Shown: positions 33,705 through 45,800 of the stretch, one piece after another
Numbering within the stretch: position 1 is the stretch's first letter
Layout: every line of letters begins with the position of its first letter
Origin: Mytilus galloprovincialis
Lineage: Eukaryota > Mollusca > Bivalvia > Mytilida > Mytilidae
Reading direction: 5' to 3'
Assembly: GCF_965363235.1 (NCBI RefSeq)
Contig: NC_134842.1
Coordinates: forward strand, 8,273,112-8,337,111
DNA: 64,000 bases
The notes under the pieces: generated by a model
The model's input: the letters and a program-made list of their open reading frames with translations, nothing else
Told to the model about the DNA's origin: nothing
The model's database searches: none
Translations under genes and position numbers: made by a program

Positions 33705-34205
33705 AATAAAGGCAACAGTAGTATACCGCTGTTCAAAACTCATAAATCTATGGACAAAAAACAAAATCGGGGTACAAACTAAAACTGAGGGAAACGTATT
33801 AAATATTAGAGGGGAACAACGACACAACATTAAAATGTAACACACACAGCAACGGACTAAGCATTAGACAAAATCCGATGAGAATAACCAATATAAAATC
33901 AAAACCAAATACATGAATTTGGGATAGAAAAGTACCGTGACACGTCTTATAGTACAGTCAAATATAGGAGAAAACAAATGACACAACGGAAACACAACGT
34001 AAAAATGTTACACACACAGAAACAAACTATGATATAACAATGGCCATTTTCCTGACTTGGTACAGGACATTTTAAAGAAAAAAATGGTGGGTTGAACCTG
34101 GTTTTGTGGCATGCCAAACCTCGCACTTTGATGGCATTGTTAAATATAACATCAAAATGACAACATAATAATACAGGACCACAATACAAACAAATAGGAG
34201 AACGT
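33705..34205 (-). repeat. Dispersed repeat family B, two overlapping pieces
   Basis: Reverse orientation. The words GGCAACAGTAGTATACCGCTG, AAACTGAGGGAAACG, ATAACAATGGCCATTTTCC and AACCTGGTTTTGTGGCATG are present. The central part (33820-34020) repeats the AACACAAC.TAAAATGT word, suggesting a rearranged copy. Confidence 0.65.
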
Positions 34206-34239
34206 ATTAGAAACACACGAACAACAGATAACAAAAGGC

Positions 34240-34770
34240 ATCAGGTTTAAAATTCATTACGTCAAAAACGCGCCTCGTCCAAACAAGAATTACCAGTGAC
34301 GCTCAGATATAAAAGTTCGAAAGTCCAAAAAAGGGGGGTGGGGTACAACGTTGTACAGCTCTGAGGATCAAAAGCTGGAAAAGGTTGTGCCAAATACGGC
34401 TAGGGTTTTCTGCTTGTGATAAGAACATCCTTATTATATAGAACAATTTATGCTATTGCAAACAGTAAATTTAATCAAATGAATATAAAAGATTTACATC
34501 ATAAAACTGACGTCTTAACTAAATACAGAAAACAAAACCCGAATACATAATACATTGAAGACCAACACAGACATTAGACACGCCCGACTCAGTGACAAAC
34601 CAAGCCTGAACGCAAAAAGTTTTAACCATGACGTCACATACGAACGAAATGGTGAAAAGGCACAATATTACGTCATGCAGACATTTGAATTTCTGAAACA
34701 GCACAAATATGACGTCATGTTTGAAGAATTATGTCTAATAAATAAGATAGAAATAGGATTGATATAAGAT
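34240..34770 (-). mobile_element. Diverged retrozyme-like relic and its 3' flank
   Basis: The reverse strand of 34257-34305 keeps stem I (GCGTCA / TGACGT) but the core reads CTGGTAA and the GAAA is GAGG, so the ribozyme is dead. Unit words CAAATACGGCTAGGGTTTTC and GATAAGAACATCCTTA follow. The downstream part to about 34760 is TGACGTCA-rich. The 70-codon open frame at 34555 lies in it and is not supported as a gene. Confidence 0.5.
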
Positions 34771-34864
34771 TATAATAGAACTAAATACTGATATTACATT
34801 TAAACACAATGCACATTGCAATACTAATTAATAGCAATTAGCTATAAGAAGACAGAAACTTGTA

Positions 34865-35000
34865 AACAGAAAAGGGTCGAAAGATAACAGAGGGACCTTC
34901 AAACTCGTAGATCGAAAAATACTGACAACGCCATTGCTTAATGAGGGTAAGACAAACAGACGAATGATAGTACGCAACACAATCGTACTGAATTATGATG
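34865..35000 (-). mobile_element. Penelope-like tail fragment
   Basis: Reverse-strand words GGGTCGAAAGATAACAGAGG, TCAAACTCGTAGATCGAAAA and TGACAACGCCATTGC belong to the tail. Its 5' half is missing. Confidence 0.6.
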
Positions 35001-36337
35001 TCCAAAATATGGCAGACTAGACATATTATGACTCTATCTAATGAGGGATTAATTGTTAATATCATAACATTATAAACAGATTGAAAAATATTACTTTTCG
35101 TTGAAATTAATGATAATTTTACCAGGCGTATCTTTTATTAAAATGTATTTTGGCATTTCCTTTCAAAACATATGTGTTAAATTGAATAAAACGTCTAATT
35201 TGTAAATTTATTCTCTTTTCTCCGGAATAGGCTATTAGAAATAACTTTTTTATTCAATATGTGGAAAATGATGTGAAAATATAAGAGTGTAAGTTATAAC
35301 CTTTCTGACAATACTGTAATTGATAATATATATATATATATATATATGGATTCGTCCAGTTGCCAGCTTAAAAGTTATTGAAGTAACTGTATTAAGTGAT
35401 GCATTTTCTGATTAAATCATTACACGTGTATGAAAAAACTAAACAGTTTGAAGTAAACTAATAATAACTTAAACCCTATCAAATTGCTTAAGACTAAATA
35501 ATTATGACCAGTCCTCATCATAATGAGTAATGGTGGGGTAAATTGTGTAGAGAGAAAATGCCAGATATTAAAAGTGAATTTTTGGTTACAACAAATCAGA
35601 ATTTGTCAATCAAAAGCTTTTCTATGATTAAAAAAAAACACTTATGTCCTCCTGTATTGGTATATTTTTCAGAACTTTCATTTGCGTATATTAGGCAATA
35701 GAAATTTGGGCGTCAAAAGTCTTCATAAATATTGACTTAATACAGAAAATACGCCCTTTTTAAACATAAAATGATTCACAAATAATACATGGATACAAAA
35801 TAAAATCATTTCTTAGAACACTGCAAAAAACATACTGATTGATACAGTAGTATTTTCATTAAATGCGTTGAAATGAACTGTGGAACAACAAACATAGAAA
35901 TCCCTCATAAAATTGTATCACGTACTATTGAGACAAAGAGACAGATTTCTGGTATGTTACCAATATATTTACACATGGTATCGGTGTAATCAAATTCTAA
36001 AAAATATCCAAAGTGAAGGGAGGAGTGAAGAAGTTTAGTATGAATATAAACTTTTAGAAGATCGTTGCATTTACATATTTGAAAATATGCCGCAAAGCTC
36101 TGTGTTTTGACCTTTGAATAAACTGGTAGTGCATATCAACTTTCTTCTTTTATGATATATTGTTACACGAAACGTCATAGTAACAATAGCGTTAGTCGTA
36201 ATGGGAGTTCCTATGGGAAATTGCGTTGCTTATGTATACAGAAATGCAACCTAAATTAACTACAACAGATGTGTCCACATTTATTTAGAAATCCATACGG
36301 CCCTTTCATAACAATAAAAGTCATTTCCAATGCATAC
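35001..36337. other. Upstream region of BPI-like copy 2
   Basis: AT-rich. A (TA)n microsatellite of about 22 bp lies at 35325-35347. No gene or mobile element was recognised. Confidence 0.5.
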
Positions 36338-36346
36338 TTTAAAATA
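36338..36346 (+). promoter_or_regulatory. Altered TATA box of BPI-like copy 2
   Basis: TTTAAAATA stands where copies 1 and 3 have TATAAAATA, at a similar distance from the ATG (36386). The change of the second base should weaken TBP binding, in keeping with the decay of this copy. Confidence 0.4.
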
Positions 36347-37528
36347 ATTCATAATCACTTGTTCTGCAGTACATTGATAGCAATCATGGAGAGTAAAGTA
36401 ACACTTTCACTGATAAGTATTAGTTTTCTAATAATTTCAAATGTAAATCTTGAGACCATCACAGGAACGCAAATAAAACAAGGTGAGTTACCGCAATGCT
36501 ACAAGAAAATGCTTTGTGATTATAAAAGATACATTAAAAAAATGCTACTCGCACATGTACCTTCATTGTAATTGAAAAGCGTTGATAACACGATGGTTAT
36601 ATTTTTATATGTATACACAAGTCTAAAATGAAAACAACGTTCAAACCTATAAACATATATATGATTTTGTGTTTAGTTGAATGTTGTTTTTTTTTTTAAA
36701 TAAATGTACGTTATCTAATTTAAATTTTAAATTAAACGCAACAGCTATGTCTCGATTTCTTGAGTTCTTCGTAATGACTATCAAATTCTTAAAGTTTTAA
36801 AAACGAGATCAAATGATCAAATAACAAAACCAACATTTATCTTGCACATAAGTTTTTCCATACAGTCAAACCAATGTTTAACTGTACATCTTCTCCTTGA
36901 CTACACTTTGATCATTGCATCGATCTAGTAGTATCGGTATTTTCCCCCTTGTTTTGTATGTATACATCAAATCTGTATGTTGTTTTCAGCCACGGATGTT
37001 TTGAAAGCAATTTCTGGCAAAGACATCTCCAAACTTATAAAAGTCAAAGATGTGGATTTGAAAGGAGGATCGTATATCAAAAAGTAAGATAACTCTAATG
37101 TTTATTTTCTGAATAAGATAAGTAACCAACAAGCAATACAATTATTGAAACATTATAACCAACAACAATTCAAAAATGATTTAATACTTTTCAAATCATA
37201 AAACGTCGTTTTGCTTTATTGAATAATGTCAAACCTTTGGTCATACATCTTTCTCAGATGTCAGACCTCTTAAAATTATTTGTATTCAAACAACGTGTGG
37301 TGAGTTTAATCTCAGTCTTTCATTTGTCAAATTTCGATTTTGTCGTCAAGTGCTTTCCTCTGAAATACGATATTTATCTACTCTCGACAGCTATAGATTT
37401 TAAATATTTAGAACGGTCAGGCGAGTCTCGGTTTTTGATTTGACAATTTAACTGAAGAGAGTGGATGAATATCGAATCGCACTCGATACAGTGGTTGAAT
37501 TTGTATTTGTCTTTCATTCTTTTGGTTT

Positions 37529-37575
37529 GAATGTTCCCGAGGAAGGTAAATTGACACTAACAATTTATAAATTGT
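37529..37575 (+). mobile_element. Retrozyme relic in intron 2 of copy 2
   Basis: GGTTTGAATGTTCCCGAGGA and AGGTAAATTGACACT are a worn family 2 ribozyme region, at the place where copies 1 and 3 have theirs. The GAAA and 3' half of stem I are gone. Confidence 0.35.
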
Positions 37576-38149
37576 TATTGTCATTTGATACCTTTACGTC
37601 TCTGAAAATACTATTTTAAAATCAGCGTTAACATACTAGTTATAATAACATTGAATTGTAGAAAGTACTTATGAAATGTGTATTATGTTTAAATTTTTAA
37701 CATTGTAAAAAAACAAGTACTCATATGTAATCCATTAACAAAACTGTTTTGTCTAATTAATCAGTATAAAGATTACTCATGTCAACATTACAAAAATATC
37801 GATTAAAGGAGATTGGAAGAACAATATTGCTGTCAAGGAATCCAACATTGGACTCGGAGTAACAGCTGACTGGCGGGTAAAAAAGCAAAATCACAAACAA
37901 TAACCCAAAATGTGGCATAACATTGTTTTTTTTTTCTACAGTGTGAATTTTATTCTTGTTTTGTGCCAGAATACATGGCATCTAAGGCGACCTTCAATAA
38001 AATTTGAACCACAGATTTATTCCAAAAGTTCATTTTTTTAAACTGTGACCAAATCGTCCTGTAATTCGCTTAAATAATTTGTAGACCAAGGAATCAAAAC
38101 AGTATTGTATATACATTTGATCTATTAAAAGCCTTGATTTGTAAAGTCA

Positions 38150-38345
38150 AATACATAAACATTATAGGCATGAAATTTTTCCCCCGTTTGAATTGTTTTA
38201 CACTAGTAATTTTGTTGGTCCCTTTATAGCTTGCTGTTCGATGTGATCCAAGGCTCCATATTGACGTATAATTGTTGACTTTTACAAATTATGACTTGGA
38301 TGGAGGGGTGTCTCATTGGCACTTATACCACCTCTTCTTATATTT
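38150..38345 (+). repeat. Family C-type repeat end in intron 3 of copy 2
   Basis: Contains CCCGTTTGAATTGTTTTACA, CTAGTAATTTTGTTGGTCCC, GTGTCTCATTGGCACTTATA and CCACCTCTTCTTATATTT. This is the common mussel variant of the repeat end at 6580-6620. Confidence 0.65.
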
Positions 38346-38379
38346 ATTGTATTTCCTATAATGATTTCTTAATAGAGGG

Positions 38380-38825
38380 TTGCTGTTCACCATTAAGCTA
38401 TTAAATCAAGAGTTACACATGGAGAAGTTGAAATAGGCCTTTCGTACATTTTACGGACGCCATCGCAAATTGGTTATACGTTATTGAATAATCTTTTAAC
38501 AATTATCGGGAATATGTTCCCAATAAAGTAACAACAATCCTGTCTGTTTTTCACGAATGTGACCTACCGAAAAATACTTCTTACTGGGTTCTTTCTAATA
38601 TAAGTAACTCGGCGGGTACCACATGTGGAGCAGGATCTGCTTACCCTACTGTAGCCCCAGTTTTTGATGTGGTTCGTGTTGCTTAGTCTTTTGTTTATTG
38701 TGTTGTGTTTACTTTTGTTTGTTTGTTTAACTTTTCTTTTACAGTCAATACGTTGTCAGTTTATCTTCGATTTATGAGTTTGAATGTCCCTCTGGTTAAT
38801 TTACTTATTTTTTATCCAAAAGAAT
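38380..38825 (+). mobile_element. Penelope-like 3' end and tail in intron 3 of copy 2
   Basis: Begins in the last codons of the element (GTTGCTGTTCACCATTAAGC, TTTTACGGACGCCATCGC), passes CACGAATGTGACCTACCGA and enters the tail with CGGGTACCACATGTGGAGC. It is absent from the same intron in copy 3, so it inserted after the duplication. Confidence 0.7.
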
Positions 38826-39901
38826 ACAATAATTAGTTAAGGCCAATCCGAAAAATGTGAATGTATAAATAAACAAAGGATGCATCCAAGAACAAAGAAT
38901 GTAAATTAATTTCCGAATGGAAATATATATTATTGAAGTGTATTCTTTTCAGGCGGATTTTATTGACAAGATCGGGAGACTGGTACTCTAAAAGCATCTG
39001 TTTCAAACGTGACGTTCCAGGTTACCTTAAGTAAGTCAACCAATAAAAAAGTAAAAATAAAAATAAAAATAAAAATCATAATGAGAATTAAAATATTGAC
39101 CAAACAATTACTCGGGCAATTTTGTATTGACGGTTCGCGTTTCTGTTAACAGTTTTAGAATACCAAATATTTGTTGATATTGTTAATAATAGTTATCAAT
39201 ACACCTTCTGTTATTTAGTAATATAATGAATAAAAAAAAACGAACTCCTGTAAAACAATAGTTGAATTTCCATCTGTGCAACCCGTACTTAGGTTTACTC
39301 TGATATGGTTCACTCGAAGTTCTCAGTCGGCTTAGAATTCAACTATAAAAGTATAAATTTTATTTTTTAAACATGCTGGAATGTACAAAATATTTTGTCA
39401 TCTCTTAACCTTACATGACAATACCAAGTAATGTTGGTTTTGATTTCATTGAATTCTGCACCAAAATGATGAAAAAGAGCCTTTAAATAGCTACGACATC
39501 ATATTTTATTTTAATCTAATAAGATCTGACTTTTTGTAGACATGCGCACATTTAAGTTGCAAATTGTTCTGAATCGATTGGTTCGTCAAACTTAAAGGTA
39601 AACTGTTGGCATGGGTTGTAAGAACATTTGTGAATGTTGACAAACAGTTGAAGAAGAAACTTAAAGGAAAAGTAAGTAGTTTAATTATAAATAATTTAAT
39701 AGATAAAAAATAGTATATACATTTTGTTTAACAATTATGAATTAAGCAGTGGAGCTGTTTTTGGCTAAACCTCTCAGAATATAATGTCCTCGATACTCTT
39801 CGTACCTGATTATACTTTAACTTTTCATTATTTGAGCTTTATTTAGGTGATACCTAACACTACAGGGAGATAACTCTGTAAAAATCATCCAACAAAAAAA
39901 C

Positions 39902-40095
39902 TCATCATAGATACCAGGATTGAAATTTTATATCAACGCCAGACGCGCGTTTCGTCTACAAAAGACTCACTAATGACGCTCAAATGAAAAAATGTTAAAA
40001 GGCCAAATTAAGTCCGAAGTTGAAGAGCATTGAGAACCAAAAAATCCTAAATGTTTTGCCAAATCAACCTAAACGTTTCAATCACCTTGTATTCT
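39902..40095 (-). mobile_element. Retrozyme fragment in intron 5 of copy 2
   Basis: The family 1 end starts ATCATAGATACCAGGATTGA and runs through the ribozyme region to GAAGAGCATTGAGAACC. The ribozyme at 39936-39979 keeps stem II, GAAA and CGCGCGTC, but the core is TTAGTGA in place of CTGATGA, so it is dead. Confidence 0.7.
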
Positions 40096-41594
40096 TAAGG
40101 AAATATTAAGCTTCTAAATGATCAATGTAAGTGTTTGTTAAACTGCTATATAACCAACAAAATTGTTTAAAATGGTCTAGGTAAACATTGTGTCAAAACT
40201 TTATGAAAATTAAACGAGCCAAATTAATATTAGTACAGGTGTTGGGGAACACCTTGATTGTCTTTTGTGGAAGAAACGCACGTCTTGCATTCACTATGAT
40301 ACAAATAGTATGTTTGAAGGCTTTTCTTTATCGCTGTTCAAATCTCAAAATCCAATTCCATAGAAAAAAGCTAGATCACTAACAAAACCTAACGAATCGA
40401 AAGATTTCCGAAAACCAAAAATAAAAGAAGTGGTGACAGGGTTATCTTCACATCATTCATTTGCAAAAAAACGTAATTAAATTTCACAATCAGGAATTAA
40501 TCATTACGACAAAATAAAAGATCAGACTACTTTTATTCTGGTATTTAAGGATATGGTAGCCATAACCTATATCGCTAGTGAGATTATATATTGTATGATA
40601 ATATCAAGTACAAATGTTTATTTCGATTCAAAACAAGTCAAGATTTGTGAAAACAACAAAAATAAATACAAAGTTATTATTACTAATGTTATTTCAACTG
40701 ATCGGGCGAACTTATGGTTTAATTTGCATGCGGACAGTCTATTGGAAGATGTGTTGATAAGGATAATCGCCGTTATAACTATTATTGAATTCTAATCACA
40801 TATCAGTGGCACTAAACGCATATACAAAAGAACTGAGTGTATGATATGTACGATTAGAAAGATAGTAATGATATATAATTTAAAACATGCAAATTCCTTT
40901 TATAGATATGCTTGGCTATAACTAAAGTGATCGATAAGCATTCATCAAAAATTTTAAAAATAATCAAAGTATTATAAACAAGTGTCATACAATTGTAAGT
41001 TTGATGGATATTGGTCATGTTAGTGTTCATACTTTTTTCACCTTTTCCCCCCTTAAAATGAATTAACAGGAAAGCCATCATTTTGTATACCTAAATAACA
41101 ACATTCATATGCTATTTGTGCAAAAACATTTTTAAACGATTCTAGATCTATAAGTATCTAATCATTTATTTCTTTAAATCACAAAATTTCAAATCATTTA
41201 AAAAGTAAAACCAATACCGAGGAAAACTCAATTCAGAAAATCTCTAATCATGTGGTCAAATCAACAGTTCAAAACACACCAAACAAATGGATATCAACTG
41301 TCATATTCCAGAATCGGTACAATCATTTTCTTTCGTCAAAAATGGTGGATGAGACCTGATATTATAGCCTGCTAAACTTCTCACAAAACGTATGCCTATG
41401 AAACTCTCATTTCTCACTGAACACCTTGACGTGGTAAGTGCAGCGGACAAACAAATCAAATAAATGATAATGAAAGTTAACAATCAAACAATATAACTGC
41501 ATACGTTTAGTTGTGTACACTGTCATTTAGAACGACAACACTTAGTTCTGGTTAGCAATAAAACTTTAAAAAAAATCAAAAAATTATTTTTTAG

Positions 41595-41665
41595 GTTGTA
41601 TGAATAGGATTACTACAAGTACCATTTAAAGAACGATGAAGACGATTTTTAATAAATATTATCAG
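41595..41665 (+). terminator. 3'UTR exon and poly(A) signal of copy 2
   Basis: Acceptor TTTTTTAG, then GTTGTATGAATAGGATTACT and AATAAA at 41651-41656. The likely donor is at 40994/40995 (TT|GTAAGT), 17 bp after the stop. Confidence 0.55.
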
Positions 41666-43063
41666 GTTCAAAGATTAACTCAATCTTATTTATGATTTTA
41701 GATAAGTTTTCAAACGTGAAGCTTTTAATTGGTATTTTTTTTATTTGTGTCATGAACATAAAAATATATGAAAGTGAGCCGACAGAGGTCATCTCTCTGT
41801 CATTATTTGAATTTTTAAATATTTGATAAGTTGTTCATTTTTTAAGGTATTTTAAAATATATATTTATATTTATTCTGTTGTTAAGCGTGTCAATTTGAA
41901 TTATTAGATTACAAAAGATTAGTCCCTTGATGGTCATCTACATCTCCTGTTCTTTGAAAATGATCATAAATCTTGAAAATAGGTCAACACAAAACTTATC
42001 AATATCAGCATCTATAAAACTTAAATAACGATGTCCAATTTGTCAGCCGACATAACGTCAGAACGTCGACCCAAAGAATTCAAAGTTATATATAACTAAT
42101 ATAGGTCAATGATGTTGATTAAAATTAATACCATTCCAGGTACAGGTTTTCCAAATAATTAATGTTCGTAATAATTAACAATTTTCGGTTTGATTCCGAT
42201 ACCGATAGAAATAGTGCTTGTTTAGTGTTACTTAAGCTTTTAACCTTATCTTTACGTTGCGCATCTGTAAGGAACATGTGTTGTTTACATAACATTAACG
42301 GGTCATAATCACACCTAAAATGCGTCATTGTACAGGGATTGGCACAACCAGTTTCAATCATGGACCAAAAAGTATATTTAAAAATAGTTTCCAATTGTAG
42401 TAAAAAAAAACCAGAATGAATTAAAACAGAAAGCAGAGATACCCTGTAATCAGCTTGATTTCATTGAATGACAATACGAAAAAAATCTTTGCTGAAAATA
42501 AAGCATAAGTATACCAATTCAATTACAGATCCGCATTGTGGTGTTATTCTAGTTATAAAGATTATTTATGTTTGTATGGAAAGTTTGACACTTACATTGT
42601 TTTAATATGATGTTTAGCACGTAATGATATTCGTATGGGTTTCATTACTAATTGTTAATTCCAGGTGAACATATTTAAATAACCCTGAGGTGAAAACAAT
42701 CTACATGTAGGAAATGATACAGATTTATTGGTGTCTATAGACTATTAGGCAATACAAAGTTGTTGCCAATAAAATGATATTAATGATGCAGGAATATGGA
42801 TATATAATTACACAATTTAGATAGTCGACTGCTATGTTCATTATTTCGCTACGTTGTCTCTGTGTCTCTTATGAAGTCTTGAAAAACTGATAATCACGAC
42901 ATTCCTCAAAATGTCTTTTTCAGACATTTAGATTGTCAGATGTTGATGTATCCAACACATTTTCTAAGCAGTGTGACTGTGAAAATTGAAAATAAATGCT
43001 TTGCCGTCTAGCAGACAATGCTAAGATTTATCATCATTATATTGCATAAAAATTATGTTTAAT
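41666..43063. other. Downstream region of copy 2
   Basis: A family D piece lies near 41218-41340, overlapping the last intron. From about 42890 the sequence (AATCACGACATTCCTCAAAA, GATTGTCAGATG) is homologous to 61020-61080 downstream of copy 3. The minus-strand open frame 42125-42394 (89 codons) has no domain that I recognise and no counterpart in copy 3. Confidence 0.45.
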
Positions 43064-43136
43064 TTCAGAAAATACATTTTATAAACATGTTTGAAAAATG
43101 ATGATAACCTTTTCAATGACTTCTCATTTCGGTGTT
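43064..43136 (+). repeat. Perfect 73-bp inverted duplication, left arm
   Basis: Identical to the reverse complement of 43712-43784 over all 73 bases by eye (starts TTCAGAAAATACATTTTATA, ends TTCTCATTTCGGTGTT). The arms are 575 bp apart. Confidence 0.88.
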
Positions 43137-43289
43137 TAGACGACTAGCAGACAATGTGTGTTATGAGATATTCCAGACGTATTGGTTCTACGTTCCACGT
43201 ATATAATCTTTGAAGAATGCATTGTACCGTACTATAGTATTAGCGTATTGTGGAGGACAATTTAAAAAACAATTAAGTAAAGAAAAACC

Positions 43290-43500
43290 TGATGTGAATA
43301 AAATTACAAAATACAAATGTACTCTAAGGTCAAAGGTAATTGTCAAACCAATTCAAAATCACTTATTGAATAATCTAACCTTCACATGTTAATCGAAATA
43401 ACCTACATTGGAAAATTATTGTTGGCTTTAAACCATGTCTAAAGTATTGCAGGTATTTTGCAGTCAAGATAATAGGCAGAGGTAGAAAAATTTCATGGCT
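43290..43500. repeat. Intergenic block shared with 33490-33690 and 61290-61480
   Basis: AAAATTACAAAATACAAATG, AAGGTAATTGTCAAACCAAT, AAAATCACTTATTGAATAAT and TTGTTGGCTTTAAACCA align with the other two blocks in order. The open frame starting at 43210 is within this shared noncoding block. Confidence 0.65.
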
Positions 43501-43711
43501 CCTGATTAGAAAAAAAAATTGGTAAAATTATTAATGCCTCAAAAAATTATGTTTATTTTATTGATACTTAAGCAGATTGGTATAGTCTTGCTTATTTTGG
43601 AAAAAAACAACATTTTTGATGCCATTATAAAGTTTGCAACAATATCTCAAAAAAACTTCTGTCCAAAATATTTTTTAAATGTTTTGTTTTTAATTAACTA
43701 CGTGTTTTTTT

Positions 43712-43784
43712 AACACCGAAATGAGAAGTCATTGAAAAGGTTATCATCATTTTTCAAACATGTTTATAAAATGTATTTTCTGAA
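43712..43784 (-). repeat. Perfect 73-bp inverted duplication, right arm
   Basis: Reverse complement of 43064-43136. It interrupts sequence otherwise similar to the block at 61480-61700. Confidence 0.88.
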
Positions 43785-44229
43785 TTTGTTAGTCAATGCA
43801 AAGTTTGTACTATTTTTGGATACTGTCATTTTTCAGTTTTAAATAGTTACTGTCTGATAATTTTTGTCTTCATTTTTTTTCATTTTGCGTAAATGAAACT
43901 GCCGGAAGATTCAAACAGTAATATCGCACCTTGGATTTTGTAACAACATCTAATGTTTAATACAGATCTTTTAAAAAAATCATATAGTGGTTATTAACCT
44001 CATAAAACAAAACAAGACAAGGATGTTATGCAATATAATGATGATAAATCTTAACATTGTTATTGTATACTTGATCTATGTTAACATAAACACATGGATG
44101 TATGTTCAGCATAACTACAATGTTAAATATTACATTTGACTAACGACAAAATCATTCATTGATCAGGATCTGCTTTTTTAATGTTTCCAAATATTTTCTC
44201 ATAATATTTATTCGTTACTAGTTATCTAT

Positions 44230-44715
44230 TTTGTTTAAAGAAGCTAAGATGGCAATCCTCTTCGTCAAGACATAGACGATGTTGGTTGTTCTGATTATGT
44301 CTTTTTGAAAAAGAAAACTATGGGTTATTATAACAAATGAGATAAAACTCAAATATTTTCTTTTTGTCCTGAAATATCATCAAACACTCCCTTCTGTATA
44401 TTACTTTAAGTAAAAGGTACGTTACTGAACAACACGTATTACGTTAACCAATGTAGTCTTTATTTCTATATTTGAATTCTCTGTTCATTTTTAATGTATC
44501 ACTTGAACGTTTATTTTGTTCAATTAGTCTTGCATTTATATGTAACCTTTAGTGTTTTAATAGTTTTCATTTATTAGGTATCAATCAATGTTCTTGAAAT
44601 CAGAGAAGATACCTTTTCATACTGTCGATCTTCATTGAACACATACAAAAACGCGTTTGATTTAAATAAATTCCCTTTACATTGATATGCTAGTCTATCT
44701 TACTACCTGACAACA
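44230..44715. repeat. Segmental duplicate of 63200-63690
   Basis: Collinear over about 480 bp: CATAGACGATGTTG, TGTTCTGATT, AAAATATCATC-like words, ACGTTAC, ATTTCTATATTT, ATTAGTCTTG, AAAGATACCTTTT-like and TTTCGATTTAAAT-like words. It lies downstream of copy 2, and its partner lies downstream of copy 3. Confidence 0.75.
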
Positions 44716-44814
44716 TGAATGCACTTAAATCTGAATACATCTTACATATTTTTGCTTGTTGTTATTATATGGTTTACATGTCGACGTGTACTATAATATT
44801 ATTCATTTATTGCT

Positions 44815-45120
44815 CTGTCACGACTGTATTCCTGTCATGCAGTGATATTTTGGTGTTTTTATGTCCTGACTGTATTCTGTCACATTACGTTATTTATGTA
44901 TTTCTCTGTCCTCACTGTATTTTGTCATGTAATACTGTTCATGTATTTTGTTTGTCCTGACTATCGTCCTGTCACCTAATGTTCTTTATGTGTTTATTTG
45001 TCCTGACTGTATTATGTCAAGTGAAGTTATTTATGCATTTCTCTGTCCTGACTGTACTCTGTCATATAATGCTGTTTATGTATTTCTCTGTCTTGACTAT
45101 TATTTCAAGTAATGTTAGCA
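44815..45120 (+). repeat. Minisatellite, about 7 units of about 46 bp
   Basis: Each unit starts TCCTGACTGTATTCTGTCA and ends TTATGTATTTCTCTG or a close variant. Units begin near 44815, 44862, 44909, 44956, 45001, 45046 and 45091. The repeated translation seen in open frames here is due to the array. Confidence 0.85.
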
Positions 45121-45169
45121 TTGTAACGATATTTTTAACATTGTCATATATGCGGAAGTTTTTTTAGCC

Positions 45170-45435
45170 ATAAAACCAGGTTCAACTCGCCATTTCTTCA
45201 TAAAATGTCCTATACCAAGTCAGGTATATGGCGGTTGTTATCGATTAGTTCTTTTCTATGTATTTTGCATTGGCGTTTGATTGTGTTGCATTTAAGGATT
45301 TCTTCTCTTTCGTTGTTTTCCTCTCATAATTGATGTGTTTCCCTGGATTTTGATTGGTATCCCGGATTTGTTTTCTATCAATCGATTGATGACTTTTAAA
45401 CAGCGGTATACTACTGTTGTCTTTATTCTATATGA
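45170..45435 (+). repeat. Dispersed repeat family B
   Basis: Sense orientation: CCAGGTTCAACTCGCCA, ATGTCCTATACCAAGTCAGG, CTCTTTCGTTGTTTTCCTCT, ATTGATGTGTTTCCCTGG, CAATCGATTGATGACTTTTA and TACTACTGTTGTCTTTAT. Confidence 0.75.
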
Positions 45436-45536
45436 TACTCGTGACTATGATTTGTTGTATCCAAGGAACATAATTCTAAAACTATTATGTTTGTAATGAT
45501 GCACGTTCCTAAAATGCGCATAATTATACAAGCGTG

Positions 45537-45800
45537 AACTTAAATCAAATGGTGTTCAATAATTTCAGTGATAAATCACGTGTACATGTCATTTAATCTG
45601 AATTTCTCTGATGATTGAATACATACTAAATGTGATCTTCAATGTAAAATAAAGCACTTTTATTGTTTCTATATATCTATATTTATTTACTGATCAAGTT
45701 GAATTTTTAATAGTGTATATTAATGTCTACGAACTTCATAGTTAAAATTGAACGCTTGTGTCCTATACATTTAAGTAGTTTAGCAAAATAATGTTATCAT
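45537..45800. repeat. Triplicated intergenic block, copy 2
   Basis: Matches 17885-18140 and 50440-50760: TGGTGTTCAATAATTTCAGT, GATAAATCACGTGTACATGT and AAATAAAGCACTTTTA. Moderately diverged. Confidence 0.6.

Larger units (their letters stand above)
36386..40977 (+). pseudogene. BPI/LBP-like single-domain secreted protein, copy 2; frameshifted pseudogene
   Basis: Exons: 36386-36482 (signal peptide), 36990-37083, 37765-37884, 38953-39030, 39540-39671, 40906-40977. Exons 1-3 keep the lengths of intact copy 3 (97, 94, 120) and read well (VLKAISGKDISKL, ISIKGDWKNN, IGLGVTADWRV). After exon 3 the donor is GC instead of GT. Exon 4 is 78 nt instead of 80, and exon 5 is 132 instead of 140 with separate 1- and 7-nt losses that remove the first conserved cysteine frame. 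Exon 6 keeps ICLAITK but the original stop is changed, so it runs one codon longer. Intron 3 carries two mobile-element fragments and intron 5 a retrozyme fragment. A low-level transcript is possible, but no normal protein. Confidence 0.85.

Noticed and set aside
42125..42394. Minus-strand open frame of 89 codons with several cysteines and histidines
   Set aside because: Cys/His spacing does not match a zinc-finger pattern that I know, and the paralogous block near copy 3 has no counterpart.
44815..45120. Regular repeats that could suggest a CRISPR array
   Set aside because: Units adjoin directly without unique spacers, are degenerate, and the DNA is eukaryotic. It is a minisatellite.
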